A stretch of DNA of 25,482 nt, taken from NCBI GenBank assembly GCA_900547035.1, contig URFM01000050.1:1-25482 (forward strand), read 5' to 3'. The DNA is from an uncultured Clostridium sp. (GTDB lineage Bacteria > Bacillota > Clostridia > Lachnospirales > Lachnospiraceae). The notes below the pieces were generated by a model that saw nothing but the letters and a program-made list of their open reading frames with translations, was not told the origin of the DNA and did not search any database. Both the position numbers and the translations under genes were made by a program. Numbering within the stretch: the first letter of the stretch is position 1; each line of letters starts with the position of its first letter. Below are positions 8,443 to 16,118 of the stretch, one piece after another.

Positions 8443-9464
8443 AAGACAGACAGGGCAGGGAAATCGACTATATGCGCATTTCCATCACGGACCGCTGTAA
8501 TCTGCGCTGCCGTTACTGTATGCCGGATGGAATCGAAACCGTACCAAAGGGCTGCATTCTCTCTCTGGAAGAAATTCAGGCGGCGGCTATCTGTGCTGCC
8601 AGGCTGGGAATCCGTTTCCTGAAGGTGACCGGGGGGGAGCCTCTGGTGCGAAAGGACTGCTGTCATTTGATTCAAACCCTGAAGGGGATTTCCGGCATTG
8701 AAAAGGTGACTTTGACAACCAACGGAGTGCTGCTGGAGCCGGTTCTGGAAGAATTAAAGTCCGGCGGCATCGACGGAATTAATATCAGTCTGGATACTCT
8801 GGACCGAAAGACTTATGAGACAATTACCGGGAAAGACTGTCTGAATCAGGTTTTATCTGCTGTCGAAGCGGCAGTGAAACTAAAGATACCGGTAAAGCTT
8901 AACGCGGTATCTTTAGATTTGGGAAAAGATCACTGGACGGAGCTGACGGAGCTGGCCCGCAGACTTCCCGTGGATGTCCGATTGATTGAGCTCATGCCCA
9001 TCGGCCATGGAAAGGACTTCCCTTCCATGGATCATCGGCTTTTGTTCGCCGAACTGAAGAAGCAGTATCCCGGGATGGAAGAAGACCGCCGGTTCCATGG
9101 TCCGGGACCAGCCGTTTATTACCAGATTCCGGGCTTTGCGGGAACCGTAGGATTCATCAGCGCCGTACACGGAAAGTTTTGCGCAAGCTGCAACCGGGTA
9201 CGGCTGACCTCTCAGGGCTTTTTCAAACCATGTCTCTGTTACGAGGACGGCGTGGATCTGCGCCCGATTCTCAGAGCCGGATGTTCCGCACCGGAAAATG
9301 GACATTTCCACTGGCCTGAAACCATTCGGCCCGATGATGAGCAAATCCAAAAAAGACTTGAGGAAGCTATGAAAAAGGCTATTTGGGAAAAGCCAAAAGC
9401 CCATTGCTTTGAACATCCGGGTGAAATTACGGAAGCCGCCGATATGGTTTCCATCGGAGGCTGA
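8439..9464 (+). CDS. moaA: GTP 3',8-cyclase MoaA (radical SAM)
   Basis: Radical SAM enzyme that cyclises GTP to 3',8-cyclo-7,8-dihydro-GTP in the first step of molybdenum cofactor synthesis. The SAM cluster motif is Cys20-X3-Cys24-X2-Cys27 (CNLRCRYC); the second, GTP-binding 4Fe-4S cluster is held by Cys248, Cys251 and Cys265 ([10 protein letters not shown], then FKPC). TGGEP at 64-68 is the SAM-binding GGE motif. The protein ends in IGG, the MoaA C-terminal Gly-Gly that enters the active site. At 341 residues it is full length. GGGAGGCGGAG at 8427-8437 lies just before the start, and the four-base overlap with moaC couples the two. A gap of 53 bases separates it from the MOSC-MogA gene. Confidence 0.97.
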   Translation: MKDRQGREIDYMRISITDRCNLRCRYCMPDGIETVPKGCILSLEEIQAAAICAARLGIRFLKVTGGEPLVRKDCCHLIQTLKGISGIEKVTLTTNGVLLEPVLEELKSGGIDGINISLDTLDRKTYETITGKDCLNQVLSAVEAAVKLKIPVKLNAVSLDLGKDHWTELTELARRLPVDVRLIELMPIGHGKDFPSMDHRLLFAELKKQYPGMEEDRRFHGPGPAVYYQIPGFAGTVGFISAVHGKFCASCNRVRLTSQGFFKPCLCYEDGVDLRPILRAGCSAPENGHFHWPETIRPDDEQIQKRLEEAMKKAIWEKPKAHCFEHPGEITEAADMVSIGG

Positions 9465-9517
9465 AAGCTTCGTATCCGGAATGATTACCATGGAATAATT
9501 GAAAGGAATTTAGAATC

Positions 9518-10483
9518 ATGGAGAAAGACCTTAAAAATATCCTGGTCCGGGGCCGCGTCCGCGCCATTTGTATCAGCAAAGAGCGCGGTACTGAGAAACA
9601 AGCGGTACCGGAAGGCCATTTCCTGGTTGATTTTGGAATTCAGGGAGACGCTCATGCCGGAAACTGGCATCGCCAGGTAAGCCTTCTTTCCTACGACAAG
9701 GTGGAGGCTTTCAATCAGAGGGGAGCCGATGTTTCAGACGGAGCCTTCGGGGAAAACCTGGTAGTAGAAGGCATCGATTTTGCCTCTCTGCCTGTTGGAA
9801 CCAGGCTCTGCGCCGGCACAGCTCAACTGGAAATGACCCAAATCGGAAAGGAGTGCCACAGCCACTGCGCCATCTACAAACGGATGGGAGAATGCATCAT
9901 GCCGAGAGAGGGAGTTTTCGCGAGGGTGATTCAAGAAGGAATCATACGTCCCGGCGATGATATGACCGCAATTGCCCCTCAGGAGGATCGTCCCTTCCAA
10001 GCTGCGGTGATTACGCTGAGCGATAAGGGAGCCAGAGGCGAACGGAAGGATGAGAGCGGTCCCGCCGCAGTTCAACTTCTTCAGGAAGCCGGTTATCAGG
10101 TGGCGGAAACTCTGCTGATTGCCGATGAGCCGGAGGTTTTAAAAAAACATCTCATCCGTCTGGCCGACAGCCGTCAGGTGGATTTAATCATTACCAGCGG
10201 CGGAACCGGATTTTCTCTCAGGGATCAGACTCCGGAAGCCACTCTGGCGGTGGCGGACCGGAACGCTCCGGGCATCGCGGAGGCCATTCGCGCCCAATCC
10301 ATGACCATTACCAACCGGGCCATGTTAAGCCGGGGCGTTTCCGTTATTCGGGGAAAAACTTTAATTATCAATCTTCCAGGCAGCCCCAAAGCAGTAAAGG
10401 AAAGCCTGGGATTCATACTGGAGAGTCTGGGGCATGGACTGGCAGTTTTAAGGGGCAGCGCAACAGAATGCGCCCGAAGCTGA
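9518..10483 (+). CDS. MOSC domain fused to MogA/MoaB-type molybdopterin adenylyltransferase domain
   Basis: Two domains are visible in 321 residues. Residues about 1-152 are a MOSC domain (VRAICISKERGTEKQ, GIQGDAHAG, GAFGENLVVEGID, GKECHSHCAIY, MPREGVFARVI), a fold found in molybdenum cofactor sulfurases and YiiM-type proteins. Residues about 161-315 are a MoCF_biosynth domain of the MogA/MoaB kind, with AVITLSDKGARGERKDESG, the SGGTGFSLRDQTPEAT loop (227-242) and LPGSPKAV, expected to adenylate molybdopterin before metal insertion. Cys113, Cys117 and Cys126 are clustered at the end of the MOSC part. AAAGGAAT at 9501-9508 precedes the start. Its place after moaA fits late cofactor synthesis, and joining carrier and adenylylation domains suggests handing over of the cofactor. 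The reaction of the MOSC half is inferred, not shown. Confidence 0.92.
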   Translation: MEKDLKNILVRGRVRAICISKERGTEKQAVPEGHFLVDFGIQGDAHAGNWHRQVSLLSYDKVEAFNQRGADVSDGAFGENLVVEGIDFASLPVGTRLCAGTAQLEMTQIGKECHSHCAIYKRMGECIMPREGVFARVIQEGIIRPGDDMTAIAPQEDRPFQAAVITLSDKGARGERKDESGPAAVQLLQEAGYQVAETLLIADEPEVLKKHLIRLADSRQVDLIITSGGTGFSLRDQTPEATLAVADRNAPGIAEAIRAQSMTITNRAMLSRGVSVIRGKTLIINLPGSPKAVKESLGFILESLGHGLAVLRGSATECARS

Positions 10484-10584
10484 CTGCCGGGAATCATTCA
10501 TCAATTGCAGCGGTTCAGGAAGGCTAATCTTTGTGCCCCTCCGCGCTGTTACAATAAATTACATGTCAATTCAGGAGGAGACAA

Positions 10585-11481
10585 ATGAAACGCAAAATGA
10601 CAATGGTACTGGCCGCAATGATGGCCGCCGGCCTGATGGCTGGCTGTTCTTCCGGCACTTCCGCCGAGACAGAGGCGGCTGCCGCAAATGAGCAGACGGA
10701 GGCTGAAACTCAGGAGAGCTCCCAGGAGGAGTCCGCAGAAGAGACTTCCCAGGAGGAGACGGAAGCTGCGGCGGAGGGAGAGCAGACGGAGATTCTGGTA
10801 GCAGCTGCCGCCAGCCTGAAAAACGCCTACGAGGAAGAGCTGATTCCCATGTTCCAGGAACAGAATCCTGGCATCACCGTAACCGGCACCTATGACAGCT
10901 CAGGCAAGCTTCAGACGCAGATCGAGGAAGGTCTGGAGGCCGATGTATTTATGTCCGCGGCTACTACGCAGATGGACGCCTTAAACGAGGAAGGGCTCAT
11001 CGATTCCGAAACCATGGTAGACCTTCTGGAAAACAAGATTGTACTGATCGTGCCTTCTTCCAGCGAACTGGGATTGGCCTCCTTTGAGGACATTGCAAAA
11101 GCGGAGACCATCGCTCTGGGCGACCCGGCCAGCGTTCCCGCCGGTCAGTATGCCGAGGAGGCCCTGACCAATCTTGGAATCTGGGATGAGATTCAGGATA
11201 AGGTCAGCTTTGGAACCAACGTAACAGAGGTGTTAAACCAGGTAGCGGCAGCCAGCGCTGATGCTGGAATCGTTTATGCTACGGATGCGGCCAGTATGGC
11301 GGATCAGGTAACGGTGATCGCTGAAGCTCCTGAGGGAAGTCTGGCTCAGCCGGTTATTTATCCGGTAGCAGTGGTAAAAACTACCGCTCATGCCGAAGCG
11401 GCAAAGGCTTTCGTGGACTTCCTTCAGACCGATGAGGCCATGGCCGTATTTGAGTCTTACGGCTTTGCTCCGGGACAGTAA
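10585..11481 (+). CDS. modA: Molybdate ABC transporter substrate-binding lipoprotein ModA
   Basis: Extracytoplasmic binding protein that captures molybdate (or tungstate) for ModBC. A lipoprotein signal peptide ends in LMAGC with Cys21 as the lipidated residue. Residues about 23-67 are a Glu/Ala/Ser/Thr-rich linker that lifts the binding domain off the membrane. The mature domain opens with EILVAAAASLKNAYEEEL and contains TGTYDSSGKLQTQIEEG and ADVFMSAATTQMDAL, characteristic of the ModA family; ADAGIVYATDA and PVAVVKTTAHAEAAKAFVDFL are also typical. AGGAGGAG at 10573-10580 precedes the start. It begins a modABC set 101 bases after the MOSC-MogA gene. Aspects of the ligand (molybdate or tungstate) cannot be settled by eye, but the neighbours favour molybdate. 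Confidence 0.95.
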   Translation: MKRKMTMVLAAMMAAGLMAGCSSGTSAETEAAAANEQTEAETQESSQEESAEETSQEETEAAAEGEQTEILVAAAASLKNAYEEELIPMFQEQNPGITVTGTYDSSGKLQTQIEEGLEADVFMSAATTQMDALNEEGLIDSETMVDLLENKIVLIVPSSSELGLASFEDIAKAETIALGDPASVPAGQYAEEALTNLGIWDEIQDKVSFGTNVTEVLNQVAAASADAGIVYATDAASMADQVTVIAEAPEGSLAQPVIYPVAVVKTTAHAEAAKAFVDFLQTDEAMAVFESYGFAPGQ

Positions 11482-11493
11482 GGAGAGAATCTG

Positions 11494-12171
11494 ATGGATT
11501 GGTCCCCAATCTTTATATCTATGAAAACGGCCAGCGTGTCCATTATCATTACTTTTTTTCTGGGCATCCTGGCGGCCTGGGCTGTGGTCAGCATCCGCAG
11601 CCGGGCCCTGAAAACGATGTTGGACGGGATTTTGACCCTTCCCCTGGTTCTGCCTCCAACGGTAGCCGGATTTTTTTTGCTGTATCTGTTCGGCGTTAAG
11701 CGGCCCATCGGAAAGTTTTTTATCGACTATTTCAGTATCAAAATCGCCTTTTCCTGGTCTGCGACGGTCATTGCGGCGGTTACCATGTCCTTTCCGCTGA
11801 TGTACCGCTCCGCCAGGGGAGCCTTTGAACAGGTGGATCCCAGCCTGCCGGCGGCGGCCCGGACCCTGGGAATGGGGGAGTGGGCCATATTCCGAAAAGT
11901 CCTCCTTCCAAACGCCATTCCCGGCGTTGTGGGCGGAGGGGTTTTGGCCTTTGCCAGGGGCCTTGGAGAGTTCGGCGCTACGGCCATGATTGCGGGAAAT
12001 ATCGCGGGGAAGACGCGGACCCTGCCTATGGCGGTATACTCGGAGGTTGCCGCCGGAAATATGGATTCGGCCTGGGTATATGTGGCGGTGATTACGGTCA
12101 TTGCCCTGATTTCCATTATCCTGATGAACTGGGCCGCTTACCGGACAGGAGGATATGGACATGGCAATTAG
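11494..12171 (+). CDS. modB: Molybdate ABC transporter permease ModB
   Basis: Inner-membrane permease that forms the molybdate channel of the ModABC importer. The 225-residue protein has about five to six hydrophobic segments (for example residues 15-33, 46-66, 83-102, 142-160 and 197-216). The EAA loop that contacts the ATPase is seen in AARTLGMGEWAIFRKVLLP (about residues 121-139), and the conserved ARGLGEFGATAMIAGN follows. LPLVLPPTVAGFFLLYLFG near residues 49-67 is a family hallmark. AAGGAGAG at 11481-11488 precedes the start, 12 bases after the modA stop. The 3' end overlaps the start of modC, so the two subunits are translationally linked. Confidence 0.96.
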   Translation: MDWSPIFISMKTASVSIIITFFLGILAAWAVVSIRSRALKTMLDGILTLPLVLPPTVAGFFLLYLFGVKRPIGKFFIDYFSIKIAFSWSATVIAAVTMSFPLMYRSARGAFEQVDPSLPAAARTLGMGEWAIFRKVLLPNAIPGVVGGGVLAFARGLGEFGATAMIAGNIAGKTRTLPMAVYSEVAAGNMDSAWVYVAVITVIALISIILMNWAAYRTGGYGHGN

Positions 12172-13315
12172 CACATCTCAGGGACCTTCCCTGGAGGTTT
12201 CCATCCGAAAAAAACTGAAGGGATTTGAACTGAACATGGAGCTTCAGGCCGGGAGAGGCTGCCTGGGAATCCTTGGACCCTCCGGCTGCGGAAAAAGCAT
12301 GACCTTAAAGTCCATTGCCGGTATTGTAACGCCGGATGCCGGACGCATCGCTATTCAGTACGCTTCCGGAGAAGCGGCGGGAGGCCGTGTTCTCTATGAT
12401 TCTTCTTTAAAAATTAATGAGCGTCCTCAGAACCGGCAGGTAGGGTATCTGTTTCAAAGCTACGCTCTTTTTCCCAACATGACGGTGGAGGAGAATATTC
12501 TGACCGGCCTGAAAAGTAAACGGATGCGAAAGATTCTTTCTACGGCTGCGGCAAAAAGCAGGGTTCAGGAGATGGTGGAGCGTTTCGGTTTGAAGGGTCT
12601 GGAAAAACGTTATCCGGCTCAGCTTTCAGGAGGGCAGCAGCAGCGGGCAGCTCTGGCAAGGATCATGGCTTATAAGCCGGAGGTAATTCTTTTGGATGAG
12701 CCGTTCTCAGCTATGGACAGCCATCTCCGGGAGAAGCTTCGTCTGGAACTGGCCGCGCTTCTGAAAGAATACGATGGCATTTCCGTTCTGGTGACCCACG
12801 ACCGGGACGAGGCCTACCAGCTTTGCGATTCTATGATTCTGATGGATCAGGGAAAGGCTCTTGCGGGAGGCCGGACGAAAGAGCTGTTTTTAAATCCCCG
12901 CACCTGCATGGCCGCAAGGCTCACCGGCTGCAAAAATATTTCCCGTATCCGCAGAATCGGAACACACCGTATTCAGGCTCTGGATTGGGGCGGCCTGGTA
13001 CTCTCGACCAGCGAACCGGTCGGAGATGAGATTACCGCCGTGGGAATCCGGGCCCATGATTTTGAACCCCTGTCTCAGACCAGGGCGGAAGAGCTCGGGG
13101 ACCAGGAAGGGGAGAACCTGATTCCTGTAGGAACCCCCACTATATCCGAGATGCCCTTTGAGTGGTATATTACCCTGGAAAATGGTCTCTGGTGGAAATG
13201 TGAGAAAAGCATCCACGCTTCAAATGACCCGAATCAAATTCCAAAATGGCTGCGGGTGCCTTCCAGCGCCCTGATGCTTTTAACCGGAGAACAAAGCGAG
13301 GAGGTACTGCATTGA
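12161..13315 (+). CDS. modC: Molybdate ABC transporter ATP-binding protein ModC
   Basis: ATPase subunit that powers molybdate import. Numbered from 12161 the protein is 384 residues. Walker A is GPSGCGKS (39-46), the Q-loop is FQ at 98-99, the signature is LSGGQQQR (155-162), Walker B is VILLDEP (175-181) and the H-loop is VTHD (211-214). The C-terminal 130 residues or so, after KELFLNPRT, resemble the region that carries a TOBE or regulatory domain in ModC/PotA-type ATPases, but the match is weak by eye. The ATG at 12161 is preferred over 12155 because AGGAGG at 12147-12152 leaves 8 bases to the former and only 2 to the latter. It overlaps the end of modB and its own TGA overlaps the TTG start of the next gene. 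Confidence 0.94.
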   Translation: MAISTSQGPSLEVSIRKKLKGFELNMELQAGRGCLGILGPSGCGKSMTLKSIAGIVTPDAGRIAIQYASGEAAGGRVLYDSSLKINERPQNRQVGYLFQSYALFPNMTVEENILTGLKSKRMRKILSTAAAKSRVQEMVERFGLKGLEKRYPAQLSGGQQQRAALARIMAYKPEVILLDEPFSAMDSHLREKLRLELAALLKEYDGISVLVTHDRDEAYQLCDSMILMDQGKALAGGRTKELFLNPRTCMAARLTGCKNISRIRRIGTHRIQALDWGGLVLSTSEPVGDEITAVGIRAHDFEPLSQTRAEELGDQEGENLIPVGTPTISEMPFEWYITLENGLWWKCEKSIHASNDPNQIPKWLRVPSSALMLLTGEQSEEVLH

Positions 13316-14340
13316 ACAAAAGGACAGGCGCCTTAATTGTAGCAGCGGGAGGCAGACCGGAAGAAAACAAATTCCGGCCGCTGGAACAGGTGGGGGACAG
13401 TACGGTGATCCGGCGGATCATCATTACCATGAAGCAGGCTGGAATCGAGCCGATTGTCGTAGTAACGGGGCATCAGGGAGATGAGCTGGAAAAACATGTG
13501 GCGAAACTTCAGGTGATTTTCCTTCGGAATAAGGATTATCAGAAGACTCAGATGTTTGACAGCATCTGTATGGGGCTTTCCTATATGCAGGTGCTCTGCA
13601 GCCGGATTTTCGTTCTGCCAGCCAAATTTCCCATGTTTCTTCCGCTGACAGTTCTTCGCATGATGGAGGAGGATGCCCCTGTGGTCTGTCCCGTATACCG
13701 TGGAAAGGGCGGACACCCGGTTCTGATTTCTTCTTCTCTGATTCCCGACATCATTGCCTACAAAGGTGATTTTGGCTTGCAGGGAGCTTTAAGAGAGCTT
13801 CAGGCCCGGGGGGTGGTCAAACGAATTTCTGTGGAGGATACGGGAATTCTGCAGTCAATCGACCGTTTTGAGACGGAACTGAACGCAGCGGCCCAAAAGG
13901 AAGAAAAGATTCCCATTCACCCACATCTGAGTCTGAGTCTAAGACGGAACGATGAGTTTTTCGGGCCGTCTATGGCACAGTTCCTTGTGCTGATTAATCA
14001 CACTGGTTCCATCCAGAATGCCTGCCGTCAGATGCACATATCCTACACCAAGGGCTGGAGCATGATTCGGGAGGCGAGGCAGCAGCTGGGTTTTTCCATT
14101 CTGACCACCCAGTCCGGAGGAGCGGACGGCGGATTTTCTCAGCTCACCCGGGAGGCCAGGGATTTCCTGGAACGGTATCTGGCTATGAATCACGCCCTGA
14201 AGCTTCAGGAGCGGAAGCTTTTTGACACGTATTTTCCTGAATACCGAACGGCACTTCAGACGGCAGTCAGTCCAGAACCCAATCAGGTTTCAAGCACGAT
14301 CAAAAATGAAACGGAGAACAGCCATGAAACAGCTTTTTAA
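13312..14340 (+). CDS. MobA/MocA-like nucleotidyltransferase domain fused to ModE-type helix-turn-helix; probable molybdenum regulator
   Basis: Residues about 5-190 have the fold order of the MobA/MocA NTP_transf_3 family: GALIVAAGG at the start, IVVVTGHQGDELE, MFDSICMGLSYM, and GGHPVLIS. Two key sites are altered. The usual AAGxSxRMGxxK loop reads AAGGRPEENKFRPLEQVG, and the metal-binding Asp of the VLxDxP strand appears as Lys105 (VLPAKFP). Catalysis is therefore doubtful. Residues about 205-290 are a ModE-type winged helix, with GPSMAQFLVLINHTGSIQNA, MHISYTKGWSMIREARQQLG and a GGADGGFSQLTREA wing. The start is TTG at 13312, overlapping the modC TGA; GAGGAGG at 13298-13304 gives ideal spacing and the upstream in-frame ATG does not. 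It may sense cofactor or nucleotide and repress the moa/mod genes; an active cytidylyltransferase is the alternative. Confidence 0.85.
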   Translation: MNKRTGALIVAAGGRPEENKFRPLEQVGDSTVIRRIIITMKQAGIEPIVVVTGHQGDELEKHVAKLQVIFLRNKDYQKTQMFDSICMGLSYMQVLCSRIFVLPAKFPMFLPLTVLRMMEEDAPVVCPVYRGKGGHPVLISSSLIPDIIAYKGDFGLQGALRELQARGVVKRISVEDTGILQSIDRFETELNAAAQKEEKIPIHPHLSLSLRRNDEFFGPSMAQFLVLINHTGSIQNACRQMHISYTKGWSMIREARQQLGFSILTTQSGGADGGFSQLTREARDFLERYLAMNHALKLQERKLFDTYFPEYRTALQTAVSPEPNQVSSTIKNETENSHETAF

Positions 14341-15331
14341 AGAACTGCAGAGATGCTTAAAGGAAGGGGAACCATCTGTCCTGGTAACCATTGTGGACAG
14401 CTCCGGTTCTACCCCCAGAGGGGCCGGTTCCCGGATGCTGGTCGCCGCAGACGGCATTCGAAGAGGCACCGTCGGAGGAGGCGCGGTAGAGCATAAGGCC
14501 ATGGAAATCGCCATAGCTGCTTTAAAGAAGAAAGAATCCTTCATTCAGAGCTTTTCCCTGACCAGAAACCAGACAGCGGATATTGGAATGGTCTGCGGCG
14601 GGGATGTACGGATCTGTTTTCAGTATGTGGCGCCAGGGGATTTGCAGATGGAAGAACTCTGCGCACAGATTCTCCAGGCAATGGATCAGGACAGGGACTG
14701 CTGGCTGGTTCTGGAGCTGACGGACGTTGCCTCCTGGCATATGGGGCTGCTTCAAAACGGTTCTTGTTTTGGGCTGACCTTTCCTCCTCTAGGAGCGAAA
14801 GCAGGACAGATTCAGCTGGAGGGGAGAGTTTTCTACACGGAGCCTCTGGTTCAGGCGGGAACCGTCTACATCTTTGGCGGCGGACATGTGGCCCGGGAAT
14901 TGGTGCCGCTGCTGGCTCATCTGAACTTTCGCTGCGTAGTGATGGACGACCGGGCGGAATTTGCCAATCCTCAGGTTTTCCCCCAGGCAGTCAGAACCAT
15001 CGCCGGAAATCTGGAACGGATTTCGGATTATGTGCAGATTACCGGGAGGGATTATGTCTGCATTATGACCAGAGGCCATCAGTACGATTATTATGTTCAA
15101 AAACAGGTGCTGCCTCTGAAGCCCCGCTACATCGGCATCATGGGAAGCCGCAATAAAATCCGGGTGACGACGGACAAGCTGCTGGCGGATGGCTTTTCCC
15201 TGGAGGAAATCCGGTCCTGCCACATGCCCATCGGAACGGCCATCCTGGCCCAGACGCCGGCGGAGATCGCTGTCAGCGTGGCTGGCGAGCTGATTTTTGT
15301 CCGGGCAGGGGGAGAAGATCAGCCATCCTGA
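14324..15331 (+). CDS. xdhC: XdhC/CoxI-family molybdoenzyme maturation factor
   Basis: XdhC-type proteins bind sulfurated molybdenum cofactor and help insert it into xanthine-dehydrogenase or CO-dehydrogenase-family hydroxylases. The 335-residue protein has the N-terminal XdhC/CoxI domain (VTIVDSSGSTPRGAGSRMLV, GTVGGGAVEHKAME, GMVCGGDVRICF) and a C-terminal Rossmann domain (VYIFGGGHVARELVPLL, VVMDDRAEFAN, YVCIMTRGHQYD, YIGIMGSRNK, HMPIGTAILAQTPAEIAVSVAGELI). The ATG at 14324 is preferred over an in-frame ATG at 14306 because CGGAGA at 14312-14317 sits 6 bases before it and it gives the usual N-terminus. It overlaps the regulator gene by 17 bases and is last in the molybdenum island. No hydroxylase gene is in view, so the client enzyme must lie elsewhere. 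Confidence 0.94.
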   Translation: MKQLFKELQRCLKEGEPSVLVTIVDSSGSTPRGAGSRMLVAADGIRRGTVGGGAVEHKAMEIAIAALKKKESFIQSFSLTRNQTADIGMVCGGDVRICFQYVAPGDLQMEELCAQILQAMDQDRDCWLVLELTDVASWHMGLLQNGSCFGLTFPPLGAKAGQIQLEGRVFYTEPLVQAGTVYIFGGGHVARELVPLLAHLNFRCVVMDDRAEFANPQVFPQAVRTIAGNLERISDYVQITGRDYVCIMTRGHQYDYYVQKQVLPLKPRYIGIMGSRNKIRVTTDKLLADGFSLEEIRSCHMPIGTAILAQTPAEIAVSVAGELIFVRAGGEDQPS

Positions 15332-15368
15332 ACTGTAACGAAAATCCTGAATATCAAAATCAATAGTT

Positions 15369-15400
15369 TTCAATTTTTCTTCAACCTTTCCTGCTATAAT
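15369..15400 (+). promoter_or_regulatory. Promoter with phased direct repeat ahead of the two-component system
   Basis: TTCAA at 15369-15373 and again at 15380-15384 are 11 bp apart start to start, one helical turn. Ten bases later comes a consensus -10 box TATAAT at 15395-15400. No good -35 box is seen; the repeats cover that position, as in promoters activated by OmpR/PhoP-type regulators. The same layout occurs at 17376-17408. Confidence 0.65.
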
Positions 15401-15437
15401 AGAAAAAAAGACTATCAAAAGGAAAGGACGGCGGTTT

Positions 15438-16118
15438 ATGATCAAGCTGCTGCTTGTGGAAGATGAAAAACGGATGGCTCAGGCTCTGTGCGAGATTCTG
15501 CGACAGGAAAATTATCAGGTAGACCACTTTGGGGACGGCTGTGAGGGGTTCTTAGCCGCGGAAAGCGGCGTCTATGACCTGATCATTCTGGATGTGATGC
15601 TGCCGGGAAAAAACGGCTTTTCTATTGCCAGGGAGATCCGGCGGGAGGGAATCAGAACTCCGATCTTAATGCTGACGGCCAAAAGCGAGGTGGACGATAA
15701 AGTAGAAGGCCTGGACTGCGGGGCGGATGATTACCTGACCAAGCCTTTTATGACAAAGGAACTTCTGGCAAGGCTGAGGGCATTATCCAGAAGAAATGGA
15801 GGCCGGGCGGATGGCGGCCTGAAATTCGGGGATATTTCCTTGAATCGGGACCGGGCGGCTCTTATCTGCGGAGAGAATACTGTACGGCTGGGGGAAAAGG
15901 AATACGGCATTTTGGAGTATCTGATTGCCAACCAGGGGCAGATTCTTACCAGAGAACAGCTGGCGGTAAAAATCTGGGGCTATGACAGCGATTCCGAATA
16001 CAACAATGTGGAAGTATATCTGTCTTTTGTTCGGAAAAAGCTGCGGTTCGTCCGGTCGGAAACCGAAATCAAGGCAGTGCGGGGAATCGGTTACGAATTG
16101 AGGTACAGCCATGTTTAA
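15438..16118 (+). CDS. OmpR/PhoB-family response regulator
   Basis: Cytoplasmic transcription regulator of 226 residues with an N-terminal receiver (about 1-115) and a C-terminal winged-helix DNA-binding domain (about 127-223). Receiver residues are in place: Asp9, phospho-acceptor Asp52 (LIILDVMLPGKNG), Thr80 (MLTAKS) and Lys102 (YLTKPF). The DNA-binding domain shows EKEYGILEYLIANQGQILTREQL, IWGYDS, EVYLSFVRKKL and the terminal IKAVRGIGYEL wing. AAGGAAAGGACGG at 15419-15431 precedes the start. Its stop overlaps the kinase gene start, so the pair is co-translated. OmpR-family regulators bind direct repeats as tandem dimers, matching the repeats found upstream of this gene and of the VTC gene; autoregulation is inferred. 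Confidence 0.96.
   Translation: MIKLLLVEDEKRMAQALCEILRQENYQVDHFGDGCEGFLAAESGVYDLIILDVMLPGKNGFSIAREIRREGIRTPILMLTAKSEVDDKVEGLDCGADDYLTKPFMTKELLARLRALSRRNGGRADGGLKFGDISLNRDRAALICGENTVRLGEKEYGILEYLIANQGQILTREQLAVKIWGYDSDSEYNNVEVYLSFVRKKLRFVRSETEIKAVRGIGYELRYSHV

Noticed and set aside
10484..10584. Second ModE-like operator or riboswitch ahead of modA
   Set aside because: No CGTTAT/ATAACG inverted repeat was found. A possible TTGTGC-N18-TAAATT promoter is too weak to list, so modA may depend on read-through from the moa genes.
11233..12174. 313-codon minus-strand open frame across modA and modB
   Set aside because: It spans two well-supported genes in antisense, with composition typical of a shadow frame and no family features.
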